7,797 bases of DNA from NCBI GenBank assembly GCA_947174375.1, contig CAMWIS010000076.1, positions 1 through 7,797 on the forward strand, given 5' to 3'. Under the pieces are notes generated by a model, which saw only the letters and a program-made list of their open reading frames with translations, did not search any database and was not told the DNA's origin. The stretch comes from an uncultured Bacteroidales bacterium (GTDB lineage Bacteria > Bacteroidota > Bacteroidia > Bacteroidales > P3). Shown here in pieces: positions 1 to 6,259 of this stretch. Position numbers and translations under genes: made by a program. The stretch's first letter is position 1. Each line of letters opens with the position of its first letter.

Positions 1-2
1 CC

Positions 3-2498
3 GCGCTGACCAATTCCTCCGCCGTGACCGAGGTCGTCCGCTATGCGGCCAAAGACTCCATCTATCTGGATATGAATACGGGCTTGGCGCACCTCTATGC
101 CGACGCCAGCGTCAACTATCAGGGCGCCCGCCTGGAAGCCGCCTATATGGAAATGGATATGCGGGCTTCGGAGGTCTTCGCGCAGCCGGTGCAGGATTCC
201 ACGGGCGAACTCATCGGCCTGCCGCATTTCGAGAACGGCAAGGATGCGTTCGACGCCAAGGAAATCCGCTATAATTTCAAGACCGAACGCGGGCTCATCA
301 AGGAAGTCGTCACGATACAGGACGAACTGTTCGTGCACGGTCGGGTCGTCAAACGTTACGAAAACGAGGAAATCCATATCCACAAGGCCGCCTTCACGTC
401 CTGCGAGCTGGATCACCCGCATTTCGACATCCGCGCCTATAAGGCCAAGGTCATCCCCAACGACAAGGTCGTCATCGGGGTCGGCATGATGTTCGTCGAA
501 GACGTGCCCACGCCGCTCGTATTGCCGTTCGCCGTATTGCCCAATTCCAAAACCCGCCAGTCGGGCATCCTGATTCCGACCTTCGGTCAGAGCGCGCGCG
601 ACGGCTATTTCTTCCGCGGCCTGGGGTATTACCAGCGGTTCGGCGATTATGCCGACCTGAAAGTCACGACAGACATATATACGGGCGGTAACTGGGAAAT
701 CAGGGGCGATTTGCGCTACGCCTGGCGTTACCATTTCCACGGTTCGTTGGGTTTCGGTTATTCGCAGATTTACAACGGCACGCGCGGTGACCCGGGACGG
801 AGCAAGCAAACGGGTATCTCGGTACGTTGGACGCACAACCAGGACAGCAAGGCGCATCCCAACAGCAATTTCTCGGCCAACGTCAATTTCCAGAACTCGG
901 CCTATGCGCAAAATTCGGGCAACCTGAACGACTACGTGACCAATACGACCACGTCCAACATCACGTATTCGTACAACGCCGGCAAGTTCCACTTCAACCT
1001 GAATGCCGGGAACTCCTACAACACGCAGACGCGGACGTTGAGTTTCAGCCTGCCGTCGGCCAATTTCTCCGTCAGCACCATCTATCCGTTCCGCCGCAAG
1101 AAGCAGGTGGGCAAGCGGAAATGGTACGAAACCATCGGCTTCAACTACCGTTTGGATGCCAAGAACGAAATCAACAGTCCCGACACGCTGTTTTTCAAGC
1201 CGGAGATGTTCGACTATATGCGCAACGGGATGAAGCAGAACGTCAGCCTCAGCAGTACGGTCAAGATTTTCAAGTACATCAACTGGACGAACTCGGTCAA
1301 CTACAACGAATATTGGTATCTGAAGGATTACCGGCGCTCGTATGTCGAGGATTCGACGGGCTGGCACCTGCAAACCGACGAGGAAAAAGGCTTCAAGACC
1401 ACGCGCGATTTCCAATACAATACGAGCTTCAACTTCAAGTTGTATGGTATATATCGCTTCAGGCGCGGCGGCCTCAAGGCGTTCCGCCACGTCATGACGC
1501 CCTCGGTCGGCTTTACCTATCATCCGGATTTCAGCAAGCCGTTCTGGAACACCTACGACACCTATGTCGATAACTACGGGCAGACGCATCTGTATTCCAA
1601 ATTCGCCAACACGCTCTACGGCGGGCCGTCGGCGGGGATGGTCGGGAGCGTCAATTTCAGCGTCAACAACACGTTCGACATGAAGGTGCGCAACCGTAAA
1701 GACACGGTGACGGGCGAAAAAAAGGTCAATCTCATCGACCAGCTGTCGGTCTCCACGTCCTACAATATGGCGGCCGACTCCCTGCGCTGGAGCCCGATTT
1801 CGATTTCGGCGCGGACGGTGTTGTTCAAGCGTTTGAACGTAAGCCTCAACACGCAGTTCGACTTCTACAAAATCGACAGCATGGGGCGCCGCTACAACGA
1901 GTTCTTTTGGGTGAACAACAAAATCAAGGGCTTGCGTTTCACGCGCACGAACGTCAACATCTCGCTCTCGTGGAGTTTCAACCCCAAGGCCAAAAATTCG
2001 TCCGCGCCTGGCACGGTGCCGAGCCTGAACGAAACGATGGTGGATCCGCAGATAACCGCTTATGCGAACCCGCTTTACACGCAGTCGGATCTGTTTATGG
2101 CGCCCGTGGACTTCTCCGTGCCGTGGAACCTGTCGCTGACCTATTACGGCAGTTATACGATGAGCCCCTATCTGCCGCGCGACACGCGGGAGGGCAAGAA
2201 CCCGGAGGCGGTGTTCCGGCATCAGTTCACGCAGACCATCGGCCTTTCCGGCGATTTTTCGCTCACGCCCAAATGGAAAATCACGTTTTCGACGGGTTTC
2301 GACATCATGAGCCGCAAGATGACGTTGACGAGCATCAATTTCGCGCGTGATTTGCACTGCTGGGAAATGGGCTTTTACTGGGTGCCGTGGGGCGGTCACT
2401 CCGAGTGGCATTTCCATATCCGCATCCGCAGCTCGGTATTCCAGGATATCAAGTACGAAAAACGCAAGGATTTCCGCGATAATATGGAGCTGTTTTAG
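3..2498 (+). CDS. lptD: LPS-assembly protein LptD, Bacteroidetes type (5' end missing)
   Basis: Outer-membrane beta-barrel that, in characterised bacteria, works with LptE to take lipopolysaccharide from the LptA bridge into the outer leaflet. The frame is open to the left edge, so the signal peptide and first part of the OstA/LptA-like jellyroll are missing; the GTG at 24 is internal. Counting residues from that GTG, 10-125 hold jellyroll repeats (SIYLDMNTGLAHLYADASV, then a second copy around KEIRYNFKTERGLIKEVV). The conserved FTSCELDHPHF follows at 124-134 and leads into a long barrel of alternating aromatic strands ending ELF. The fragment has only two cysteines, C127 and C779 (HCWEM near the C-terminus), positioned like the interdomain disulphide partners known from E. 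coli LptD. Stop TAG is at 2496-2498. I recall lptD followed by ridA as a common Bacteroidales order, but could not check. Family assignment is firm; LptE and the rest of the Lpt machinery are not here. Confidence 0.9.
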   Translation, partial: ALTNSSAVTEVVRYAAKDSIYLDMNTGLAHLYADASVNYQGARLEAAYMEMDMRASEVFAQPVQDSTGELIGLPHFENGKDAFDAKEIRYNFKTERGLIKEVVTIQDELFVHGRVVKRYENEEIHIHKAAFTSCELDHPHFDIRAYKAKVIPNDKVVIGVGMMFVEDVPTPLVLPFAVLPNSKTRQSGILIPTFGQSARDGYFFRGLGYYQRFGDYADLKVTTDIYTGGNWEIRGDLRYAWRYHFHGSLGFGYSQIYNGTRGDPGRSKQTGISVRWTHNQDSKAHPNSNFSANVNFQNSAYAQNSGNLNDYVTNTTTSNITYSYNAGKFHFNLNAGNSYNTQTRTLSFSLPSANFSVSTIYPFRRKKQVGKRKWYETIGFNYRLDAKNEINSPDTLFFKPEMFDYMRNGMKQNVSLSSTVKIFKYINWTNSVNYNEYWYLKDYRRSYVEDSTGWHLQTDEEKGFKTTRDFQYNTSFNFKLYGIYRFRRGGLKAFRHVMTPSVGFTYHPDFSKPFWNTYDTYVDNYGQTHLYSKFANTLYGGPSAGMVGSVNFSVNNTFDMKVRNRKDTVTGEKKVNLIDQLSVSTSYNMAADSLRWSPISISARTVLFKRLNVSLNTQFDFYKIDSMGRRYNEFFWVNNKIKGLRFTRTNVNISLSWSFNPKAKNSSAPGTVPSLNETMVDPQITAYANPLYTQSDLFMAPVDFSVPWNLSLTYYGSYTMSPYLPRDTREGKNPEAVFRHQFTQTIGLSGDFSLTPKWKITFSTGFDIMSRKMTLTSINFARDLHCWEMGFYWVPWGGHSEWHFHIRIRSSVFQDIKYEKRKDFRDNMELF

Positions 2499-2523
2499 CG
2501 TATGAAAAAAAACGTTATTTTTG
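2493..2523 (+). promoter_or_regulatory. Candidate Bacteroidetes sigma-A-type promoter for ridA
   Basis: TATTTTTG at 2516-2523 matches the Bacteroidetes -7 consensus TAnnTTTG exactly. A weak -33-like TTTT at 2493-2496 lies 19 bases upstream, overlapping the lptD stop codon. Transcription would start about 2528-2532 and leave a leader of only some 15 bases before the ridA ATG at 2545. The leader is A-rich (AAAACATAAAGTC) with no clear Shine-Dalgarno, usual for this phylum. The -33 match is poor, so ridA may also be read through from lptD. Confidence 0.4.
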
Positions 2524-2544
2524 TAAAACCAAAAACATAAAGTC

Positions 2545-2922
2545 ATGAAGAAAGTCATTGCGACCGAAAACGCCCCCAAGGCGATAGGTCCTTACAGCCA
2601 GGCCATTGAAGCCAATGGTATGTTGTTTGTTTCCGGGCAGTTGCCCGTAGATCCGGCCACGGGTAAAATCGTGGAAGGCGGCATTCAGGAACAGACCGAA
2701 CAGGTGTTGAAGAACGTCGGCGCCATTTTGAAGGAAGCCGGCTACACGTTCGCCAACGTTGTGAAATCGACCTGCCTGTTGAGCACGATGGATCATTTCG
2801 CCGGCATGAACGAAGTGTATGCCCGCTACTACCAGAGCGAAGCCCCCGCGCGTGCCGCTTTCGCGGTGCAGAAACTGCCGCTGGGCGTTATGGTGGAAAT
2901 AGAATGCATCGCCGTTAAGTAA
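2545..2922 (+). CDS. ridA: RidA (YjgF/YER057c/UK114) family enamine/imine deaminase
   Basis: Small cytoplasmic enzyme of 125 residues, the usual family length. Family members hydrolyse reactive 2-aminoacrylate-type enamine/imine intermediates released by PLP enzymes such as threonine/serine dehydratase, protecting other PLP enzymes; they form trimers with active sites between subunits. The hallmark elements are present: ATENAPKAIGPYSQA (6-20, with Tyr17 in the pocket), VSGQLPVDP (29-37), and the C-terminal PARAAFAVQKLP...VEIECIAVK. In the latter, Arg103 and Glu118 align with E. coli RidA Arg105 and Glu120, which hold the substrate carboxylate and the catalytic water. The Arg places it in the deaminase-competent RidA subgroup rather than the Rid subgroups lacking it. 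The ATG at 2545 gives the family-standard N-terminus. It lies 46 bases after lptD and is followed by a terminator. Confidence 0.95.
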   Translation: MKKVIATENAPKAIGPYSQAIEANGMLFVSGQLPVDPATGKIVEGGIQEQTEQVLKNVGAILKEAGYTFANVVKSTCLLSTMDHFAGMNEVYARYYQSEAPARAAFAVQKLPLGVMVEIECIAVK

Positions 2923-2931
2923 GACGGTCGG

Positions 2932-2966
2932 GGCGGGCGGTAAGCGCGCCCGCCTTTGCTTCTTTT
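2932..2966 (+). terminator. Rho-independent terminator after ridA
   Basis: Arms GGCGGGCG (2932-2939) and CGCCCGCC (2947-2954) form an 8-bp all-GC stem with a 7-base loop, followed by TTTGCTTCTTTT. The T tract is interrupted, but the stem is very stable and sits 10 bases after the ridA stop, so it probably ends the lptD-ridA transcript. Confidence 0.75.
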
Positions 2967-3009
2967 ATAGTGAGTTTTTTTACGGAAAGACATTAAGCGG
3001 ACAGGTTTT

Positions 3010-4110
3010 ATGGAACATCAAGACGGTACGTTCGATTCGGCCCTGACCGAACGGGCGGGCGTGGCGCAACCCGGTACCATCAATCCGGCTTTTGCGGCGG
3101 GCGCGGCGATCCGGCGTCCGGCCTTGCCGACGGCGGACGAACTCGTGGACGGCATCCTATCGGGCAACCGGACGTTATTGAGCCGGGCCATCACATTGGT
3201 GGAGAGCTCGTTGCCGGCGCATCAGAAAATCGCGCAGGAAGTCATAGAACGTTGTCTGCCGCATTCGGGCCAGTCGTTGCGGCTCGGGATTACCGGCGTG
3301 CCGGGAGCCGGCAAAAGCACGTTCATCGAGGCTTTGGGATCGCATTTGGTGCGGTCGGGGCATAAATTGGCCGTGTTGGCCATCGACCCCAGCAGCGAAC
3401 GGTCCAAGGGCAGTATCTTGGGTGACAAGACCCGAATGGAAGAACTGTCGGGCATGAAAGACGCGTTCATCCGGCCTTCCCCCTCGGCGGGCTCGTTAGG
3501 CGGGGTGGCGCGTAAGACGCGCGAGACCATCGTGCTGTGCGAGGCGGCCGGCTTCGATTACGTCTTTGTGGAGACGGTGGGCGTAGGGCAGTCCGAAACG
3601 GCGGCCTACGGCATGGTCGATTATTTCCTGCTGTTGCAGTTGGCCAATACCGGCGACGAATTGCAGGGCATCAAGCGCGGTATCATGGAAATGGCCGACG
3701 GTATCGCCATCAACAAGGCCGAGGGCGAGTTCCTGCACAAGGCGCAGGTGGCGCGCGTGCAGTTCCGCAATGCGTTGCAGTTGTTTCCCGCGCCGGAGTC
3801 CGGCTGGACGCCCACGGTGGAGACGTGTTCGGCCTATACCAAAGACGGCATCGACCGTGTTTGGCAGCATATCGTCGAATACGCGACGTTTACGAAGCAG
3901 AACGGCTATTTCGAGCGCAAGCGCCGCAAACAGGCCGAACGCATATTGGAAGAGACGATAGAGGAACAGTTGCTGGGACATTTTTACGGCGCCGAGGGCA
4001 TGGAAGCACGCATGGAGGAGGCGCGCCGCCGCGTTTCGGAAAAGAGCGGCAGCCCGTATAACATCGCCCAGCAGTTGATAGATCAATATTTTTCAAACCT
4101 ACGGAAATAG
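3010..4110 (+). CDS. meaB: Methylmalonyl-CoA mutase-associated GTPase MeaB (ArgK family)
   Basis: G3E-family P-loop GTPase that acts in the cytoplasm as chaperone of adenosylcobalamin-dependent methylmalonyl-CoA mutase, gating cofactor loading and protecting the enzyme from inactivation. The pathway interconverts succinyl-CoA and propionyl-CoA, typical of propionate-forming Bacteroidales. The 366 residues contain an N-terminal helical part (about 40-90), Walker A GVPGAGKST at 96-104, the AIDPSSERSKGSILGDKTRM block at 124-143, and the switch/Walker B region FDYVFVETVGVGQSE at 182-196. The C-terminal helices used for dimerisation in the family run from about 300 to 366. The guanine-specificity motif is NKAE at 235-238 where NKxD is usual, a conservative change. 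The start at 3010 is supported by the extended N-terminus typical of Bacteroidetes members; codon use looks normal. No mutA/mutB is in view. The next gene follows after 4 bases. Confidence 0.93.
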   Translation: MEHQDGTFDSALTERAGVAQPGTINPAFAAGAAIRRPALPTADELVDGILSGNRTLLSRAITLVESSLPAHQKIAQEVIERCLPHSGQSLRLGITGVPGAGKSTFIEALGSHLVRSGHKLAVLAIDPSSERSKGSILGDKTRMEELSGMKDAFIRPSPSAGSLGGVARKTRETIVLCEAAGFDYVFVETVGVGQSETAAYGMVDYFLLLQLANTGDELQGIKRGIMEMADGIAINKAEGEFLHKAQVARVQFRNALQLFPAPESGWTPTVETCSAYTKDGIDRVWQHIVEYATFTKQNGYFERKRRKQAERILEETIEEQLLGHFYGAEGMEARMEEARRRVSEKSGSPYNIAQQLIDQYFSNLRK

Positions 4111-4114
4111 GCGT

Positions 4115-4567
4115 ATGGCCAAACGGAACACGAGCGGCGCGCCGATTGAACTGACGGCGGGGGCATTGGCCGTGGATGCGGCTTGCAGCGGCAATCCCGG
4201 CGACATGGAGTATCGGGGCGTGCAGGCCTGGGACGGCAAGGAAATCTTCAAGAAAGGTCCGTACCCCGACGGCACCAACAACATCGGCGAGTTTTTGGCC
4301 TTGGTGCACGCGCTCGCTTATTTCCATCAGCTGGGCCCCAAATACGCGCAGACGCCGATTTATTCCGACTCCATGACGGCGATGGCTTGGGTGCGCAAGA
4401 AGAAAGCCAACACCAAGGTGGCGCTCACGGCCCGCAACAAGGCTTGGTTGCCGCTTATCGAGCGGGCGGAGCAATGGCTCGCCACCCACACGTGGCAGAA
4501 CCCGATCCGCAAGTGGGACACCGACCGCTGGGGCGAGATTCCCGCCGACTTCGGCCGCAAGAAGTAA
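4115..4567 (+). CDS. rnhA: Ribonuclease H (RNase HI family, Bacteroidetes type, single domain)
   Basis: Predicted cytoplasmic nuclease cleaving RNA in RNA-DNA hybrids (R-loops, Okazaki primers). The 150 residues form one RNase H fold: VDAACSGNPG (20-29, catalytic Asp21), NNIGEFLALVHAL (55-67, Glu59), YSDSMTAMAWV (83-93, Asp85) and the C-terminal WGEIPADFGRK (139-149), where Asp145 probably supplies the fourth acidic residue. All four metal-binding acids therefore appear present. Many Bacteroidetes relatives of this sequence carry an extra N-terminal viroplasmin/Cauli_VI hybrid-binding domain; this protein lacks it, starting only about 15 residues before the first strand. The ATG at 4115 is 4 bases after the meaB stop, so translation is likely coupled. 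Symbol given by family; I cannot say whether this is the cell's only RNase H. Confidence 0.88.
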   Translation: MAKRNTSGAPIELTAGALAVDAACSGNPGDMEYRGVQAWDGKEIFKKGPYPDGTNNIGEFLALVHALAYFHQLGPKYAQTPIYSDSMTAMAWVRKKKANTKVALTARNKAWLPLIERAEQWLATHTWQNPIRKWDTDRWGEIPADFGRKK

Positions 4568-4589
4568 GGCTTCCGCTTCTTATAAAAGG

Positions 4590-4630
4590 AAAACGCCCGT
4601 CGGTCTTTTGGTCGGCGGGCGTTTTGTTTT
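4590..4630. terminator. Strong bidirectional rho-independent terminator between convergent genes
   Basis: A 15-bp hairpin has arms 4590-4604 and 4611-4625. The core is AAAACGCCCG paired with CGGGCGTTTT, followed by five more pairs including G-U wobbles, and a 6-base loop. On the + strand it runs into TTTTGTTTT after the RNase H gene. On the - strand the A-run at 4587-4593 becomes a U tract and would end transcription of the minus-strand cassette, whose last stop codon is at 4651-4653. The position between convergent genes fits use from both sides. Confidence 0.85.
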
Positions 4631-4650
4631 CAAGGCTGGTCTTACCGGTC

Positions 4651-6198
4651 TTACTCACGGATAAGCGTCACGTAGAGTTTGGGCGTAATGTCGTCGCCGA
4701 GGTAGTAAAACTCCACGTCGAAGACCAGCGCGTCGTAAGTGTAGTAAACGACGGGCACATCCATGTGGTAATTATCTACATAGATGTCGAGGCCGGCGGT
4801 GGAGGCGGGTATATAAACCTCTTTCGGGTTCATCGGGTTGCCGCCGGTGTTGTAGGTCATGACGCGGGCGCGGTAGGATTTCTTCAACTGTGAGGCGAGG
4901 TTCAAGGCCGAGAACAGGTCGCAGTGACCGTCTTGGCGCAACACCTTGAGGATGGGGTTGGCGAACAGCCCGATGGTGTCCGGCCTCTCTATGTCGTAAA
5001 GCGGGATGGCTTGGTGATAGACCCCTCTTTCGGCATCGTTGACAAGGCAGTAGTTGATGTCGCCCAGCTGATGTTCGATGTCCTCCTTCTGCTGACGGAA
5101 CTCGTCTTTGAGCGCGTCGATGCTGTCCCAAACGACTTCCAAAGAATCGTTGACATTGGCTTCAAGGTCGTGTAGATGACGGTCAAGGTCTTCGGTGCGC
5201 GTTTCAAGCGTGTTGATGCCTTCCTCGTTGGCACTGACGCGTTCTTCAAGGGCGCTGAGGTCGTCGTCAAGTTCGTGCATATGGTCGTCCATGCCGTCAA
5301 CGTGTTCTTCCAACGTGTTGAGCGCCGCATCATGCCCGTCCGCACGTTCTTTGAGCGTACTGAGGTCGTCGTCAAGTTCGTGCAGGTGTTGATCCATGCC
5401 GTCGGTGCGCTCCTCAAGGGCGTTGATGGCCTCGTCGTGCCCGTCGGCGCGTTCTTCAAGGGCGTTGAGGGCTTCTTCCTGTTCATGCACCCGTTCGTCC
5501 ATGCCGTCGAGACGTTCATCCTGTTCGTTGAAGCGTTCGTCCAGCGAAATCAGGTCGTTGCCGCGGGCGTTGAGGCTATCCCAAATCCGTTGGTCTTCGG
5601 CCATGCGTTCGGCACGTTCCTTGGCGATGGCGGTCTGCCCGCTCTGCACGCCCTGTTGTTGGGTGCCGAGCATTTGGGAAACCTTGGCCGACGACCATAT
5701 CGTGCTTTGGTCGGGTTCCGCCTCATCGTCGAACGCGATGCCGTCCAACGTCCGTGCGCTGAGGGCGTTGTTGGCGGTTTCGGCGTGGTCGGCGGTCTGT
5801 GCGAACGCGGCGGACGGCACCTGGGTCAGCGGCGCGTCGGTCAGCAGTTGGTCGCCGTCATACACCACCAGGTCGAGCGGTTGGGAGAAATCCACCTGCT
5901 GGAAGTCGCCGTAAGTGGGCGTGCCGTCGCCGAGCGGAATTTGCAACTGCCCCATGGCGTCGGCGGACAGCGTGTGCGTCTCGCTATAGACGGTGTTGCG
6001 CGTTTCGCGTTCCACAAGCCGGCAGTCGAGTTGCAGCGTCGCGTTGTTCTTGACAAAGCCGTCGGCATCCCGGGCCACGGCCGAGAATACGATGGGGTTG
6101 CTGTCGGCTGCCACCGCTATGGCGGGGCGCATCGTACCGAAACAAATGGCGGTTCCGATAAGTAGGGCGCCGAGTTGGATAGTTCTGATCTTTTTCAT
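4651..6198 (-). CDS. Exported coiled-coil fibre/stalk-like protein with Bacteroidetes secreted-protein N-terminal domain
   Basis: No known function recognised. The 515 residues read in order as follows. A signal peptide spans 1-30 (MKK, hydrophobic core, likely cleavage AVA/ADS). A beta-rich domain at about 34-138 (VFSAVARDADGF, VYSETHTL, GQLQIPLGDG, PLTQVPSAAFAQTADHAE) resembles the N-terminal domain common in Bacteroidetes tail-fibre/FISUMP-like secreted proteins. A linker TIWSSAKVSQML (166-177) resembles phage-fibre 'TWSSxK' segments. An acidic coiled coil covers 219-351 as 19 unbroken heptads, then continues after a one-residue skip to about 383. A C-terminal domain (384-515, Cys384 and Cys426) is rich in Tyr/Val strands and unrecognised; no type A or type B sorting domain is visible there. 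It lies 61 bases after the PorP/SprF-like gene; I found no convincing promoter in that AT-rich gap, so cotranscription is likely. A surface or periplasmic stalk/adhesin partner of the upstream T9SS cargo is inference. Confidence 0.8.
   Translation of the reverse strand: MKKIRTIQLGALLIGTAICFGTMRPAIAVAADSNPIVFSAVARDADGFVKNNATLQLDCRLVERETRNTVYSETHTLSADAMGQLQIPLGDGTPTYGDFQQVDFSQPLDLVVYDGDQLLTDAPLTQVPSAAFAQTADHAETANNALSARTLDGIAFDDEAEPDQSTIWSSAKVSQMLGTQQQGVQSGQTAIAKERAERMAEDQRIWDSLNARGNDLISLDERFNEQDERLDGMDERVHEQEEALNALEERADGHDEAINALEERTDGMDQHLHELDDDLSTLKERADGHDAALNTLEEHVDGMDDHMHELDDDLSALEERVSANEEGINTLETRTEDLDRHLHDLEANVNDSLEVVWDSIDALKDEFRQQKEDIEHQLGDINYCLVNDAERGVYHQAIPLYDIERPDTIGLFANPILKVLRQDGHCDLFSALNLASQLKKSYRARVMTYNTGGNPMNPKEVYIPASTAGLDIYVDNYHMDVPVVYYTYDALVFDVEFYYLGDDITPKLYVTLIRE
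5146..5418 (-). repeat. 105-bp in-frame tandem repeat (about 2.6 copies) encoding 35-residue coiled-coil units
   Basis: Unit 1 is 5314-5418 (residues 261-295), unit 2 is 5209-5313 (296-330) and a partial unit 3 is 5146-5208 (331-351). Each unit is five heptads in the order LEExxDG, MDxHxHE, LDDDLSx, LxERxxx, (H/N)xxxxNT. Residues 247-260 look like the tail of a further degenerate unit. At DNA level, 25 bases are identical between 5255-5279 and 5360-5384 (offset 105). A further 17 bases are identical between 5238-5254 and 5448-5464 (offset 210, two units). Tandem duplication of a 105-bp module is the simplest origin. Confidence 0.85.
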
Positions 6199-6259
6199 GA
6201 TAAATAAGATTTAAGGGTTGATAAAAAATGATTGAATTGTCTTTTAAAATGGTTTTAGG

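Noticed and set aside
24..26. GTG as the start codon of lptD
   Set aside because: The frame is open upstream to the window edge, and LptD needs a signal peptide and more jellyroll before this point, so the gene is truncated by the window rather than starting here.
827..1573. Plus-strand open frame of 248 codons in another frame within lptD
   Set aside because: Gln/Arg-rich low-complexity translation overlapping a clear beta-barrel sequence; a GC-driven shadow.
2955..3009. Promoter for meaB from TTTG at 2955-2958
   Set aside because: About 19-21 bases downstream there is only TTTTTTACGG, with no TAnnTTTG-like -7 element. The TTTG is also part of the ridA terminator tail. meaB probably has a promoter here, but I could not support a position.
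3496..4086. Minus-strand open frame of 196 codons inside meaB
   Set aside because: Shadow frame caused by high GC at third codon positions. The plus strand encodes a complete MeaB with all motifs, and the antisense product resembles nothing.
5146..5544. CRISPR-like array suggested by regularly spaced short repeats
   Set aside because: The repeats lie in frame inside a protein gene. The 'spacers' also align as variants of the same heptads, and the 105-bp pitch is five heptads.
5176..6165. Long plus-strand open frame (329 codons) opposite the coiled-coil gene, with Val/Phe-rich repeats
   Set aside because: It is the complement of the acidic heptad repeats: GAG/GAC-rich codons read backwards give Val/Phe/Leu codons. 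It has no plausible start context, and the minus-strand reading has a signal peptide and ordered domains.
4651..6198. Coiled-coil gene as a prophage tail fibre
   Set aside because: It carries an N-terminal signal peptide and sits in a PorP/SprF operon, with no phage structural, assembly or lysis genes in the window. Only the architecture is fibre-like.
6199..6259. Promoter or terminator in the AT-rich gap before the coiled-coil gene (minus strand)
   Set aside because: No TAnnTTTG element and no hairpin beyond a TTTTAAAA palindrome; the gap looks like an ordinary AT-rich leader within an operon.
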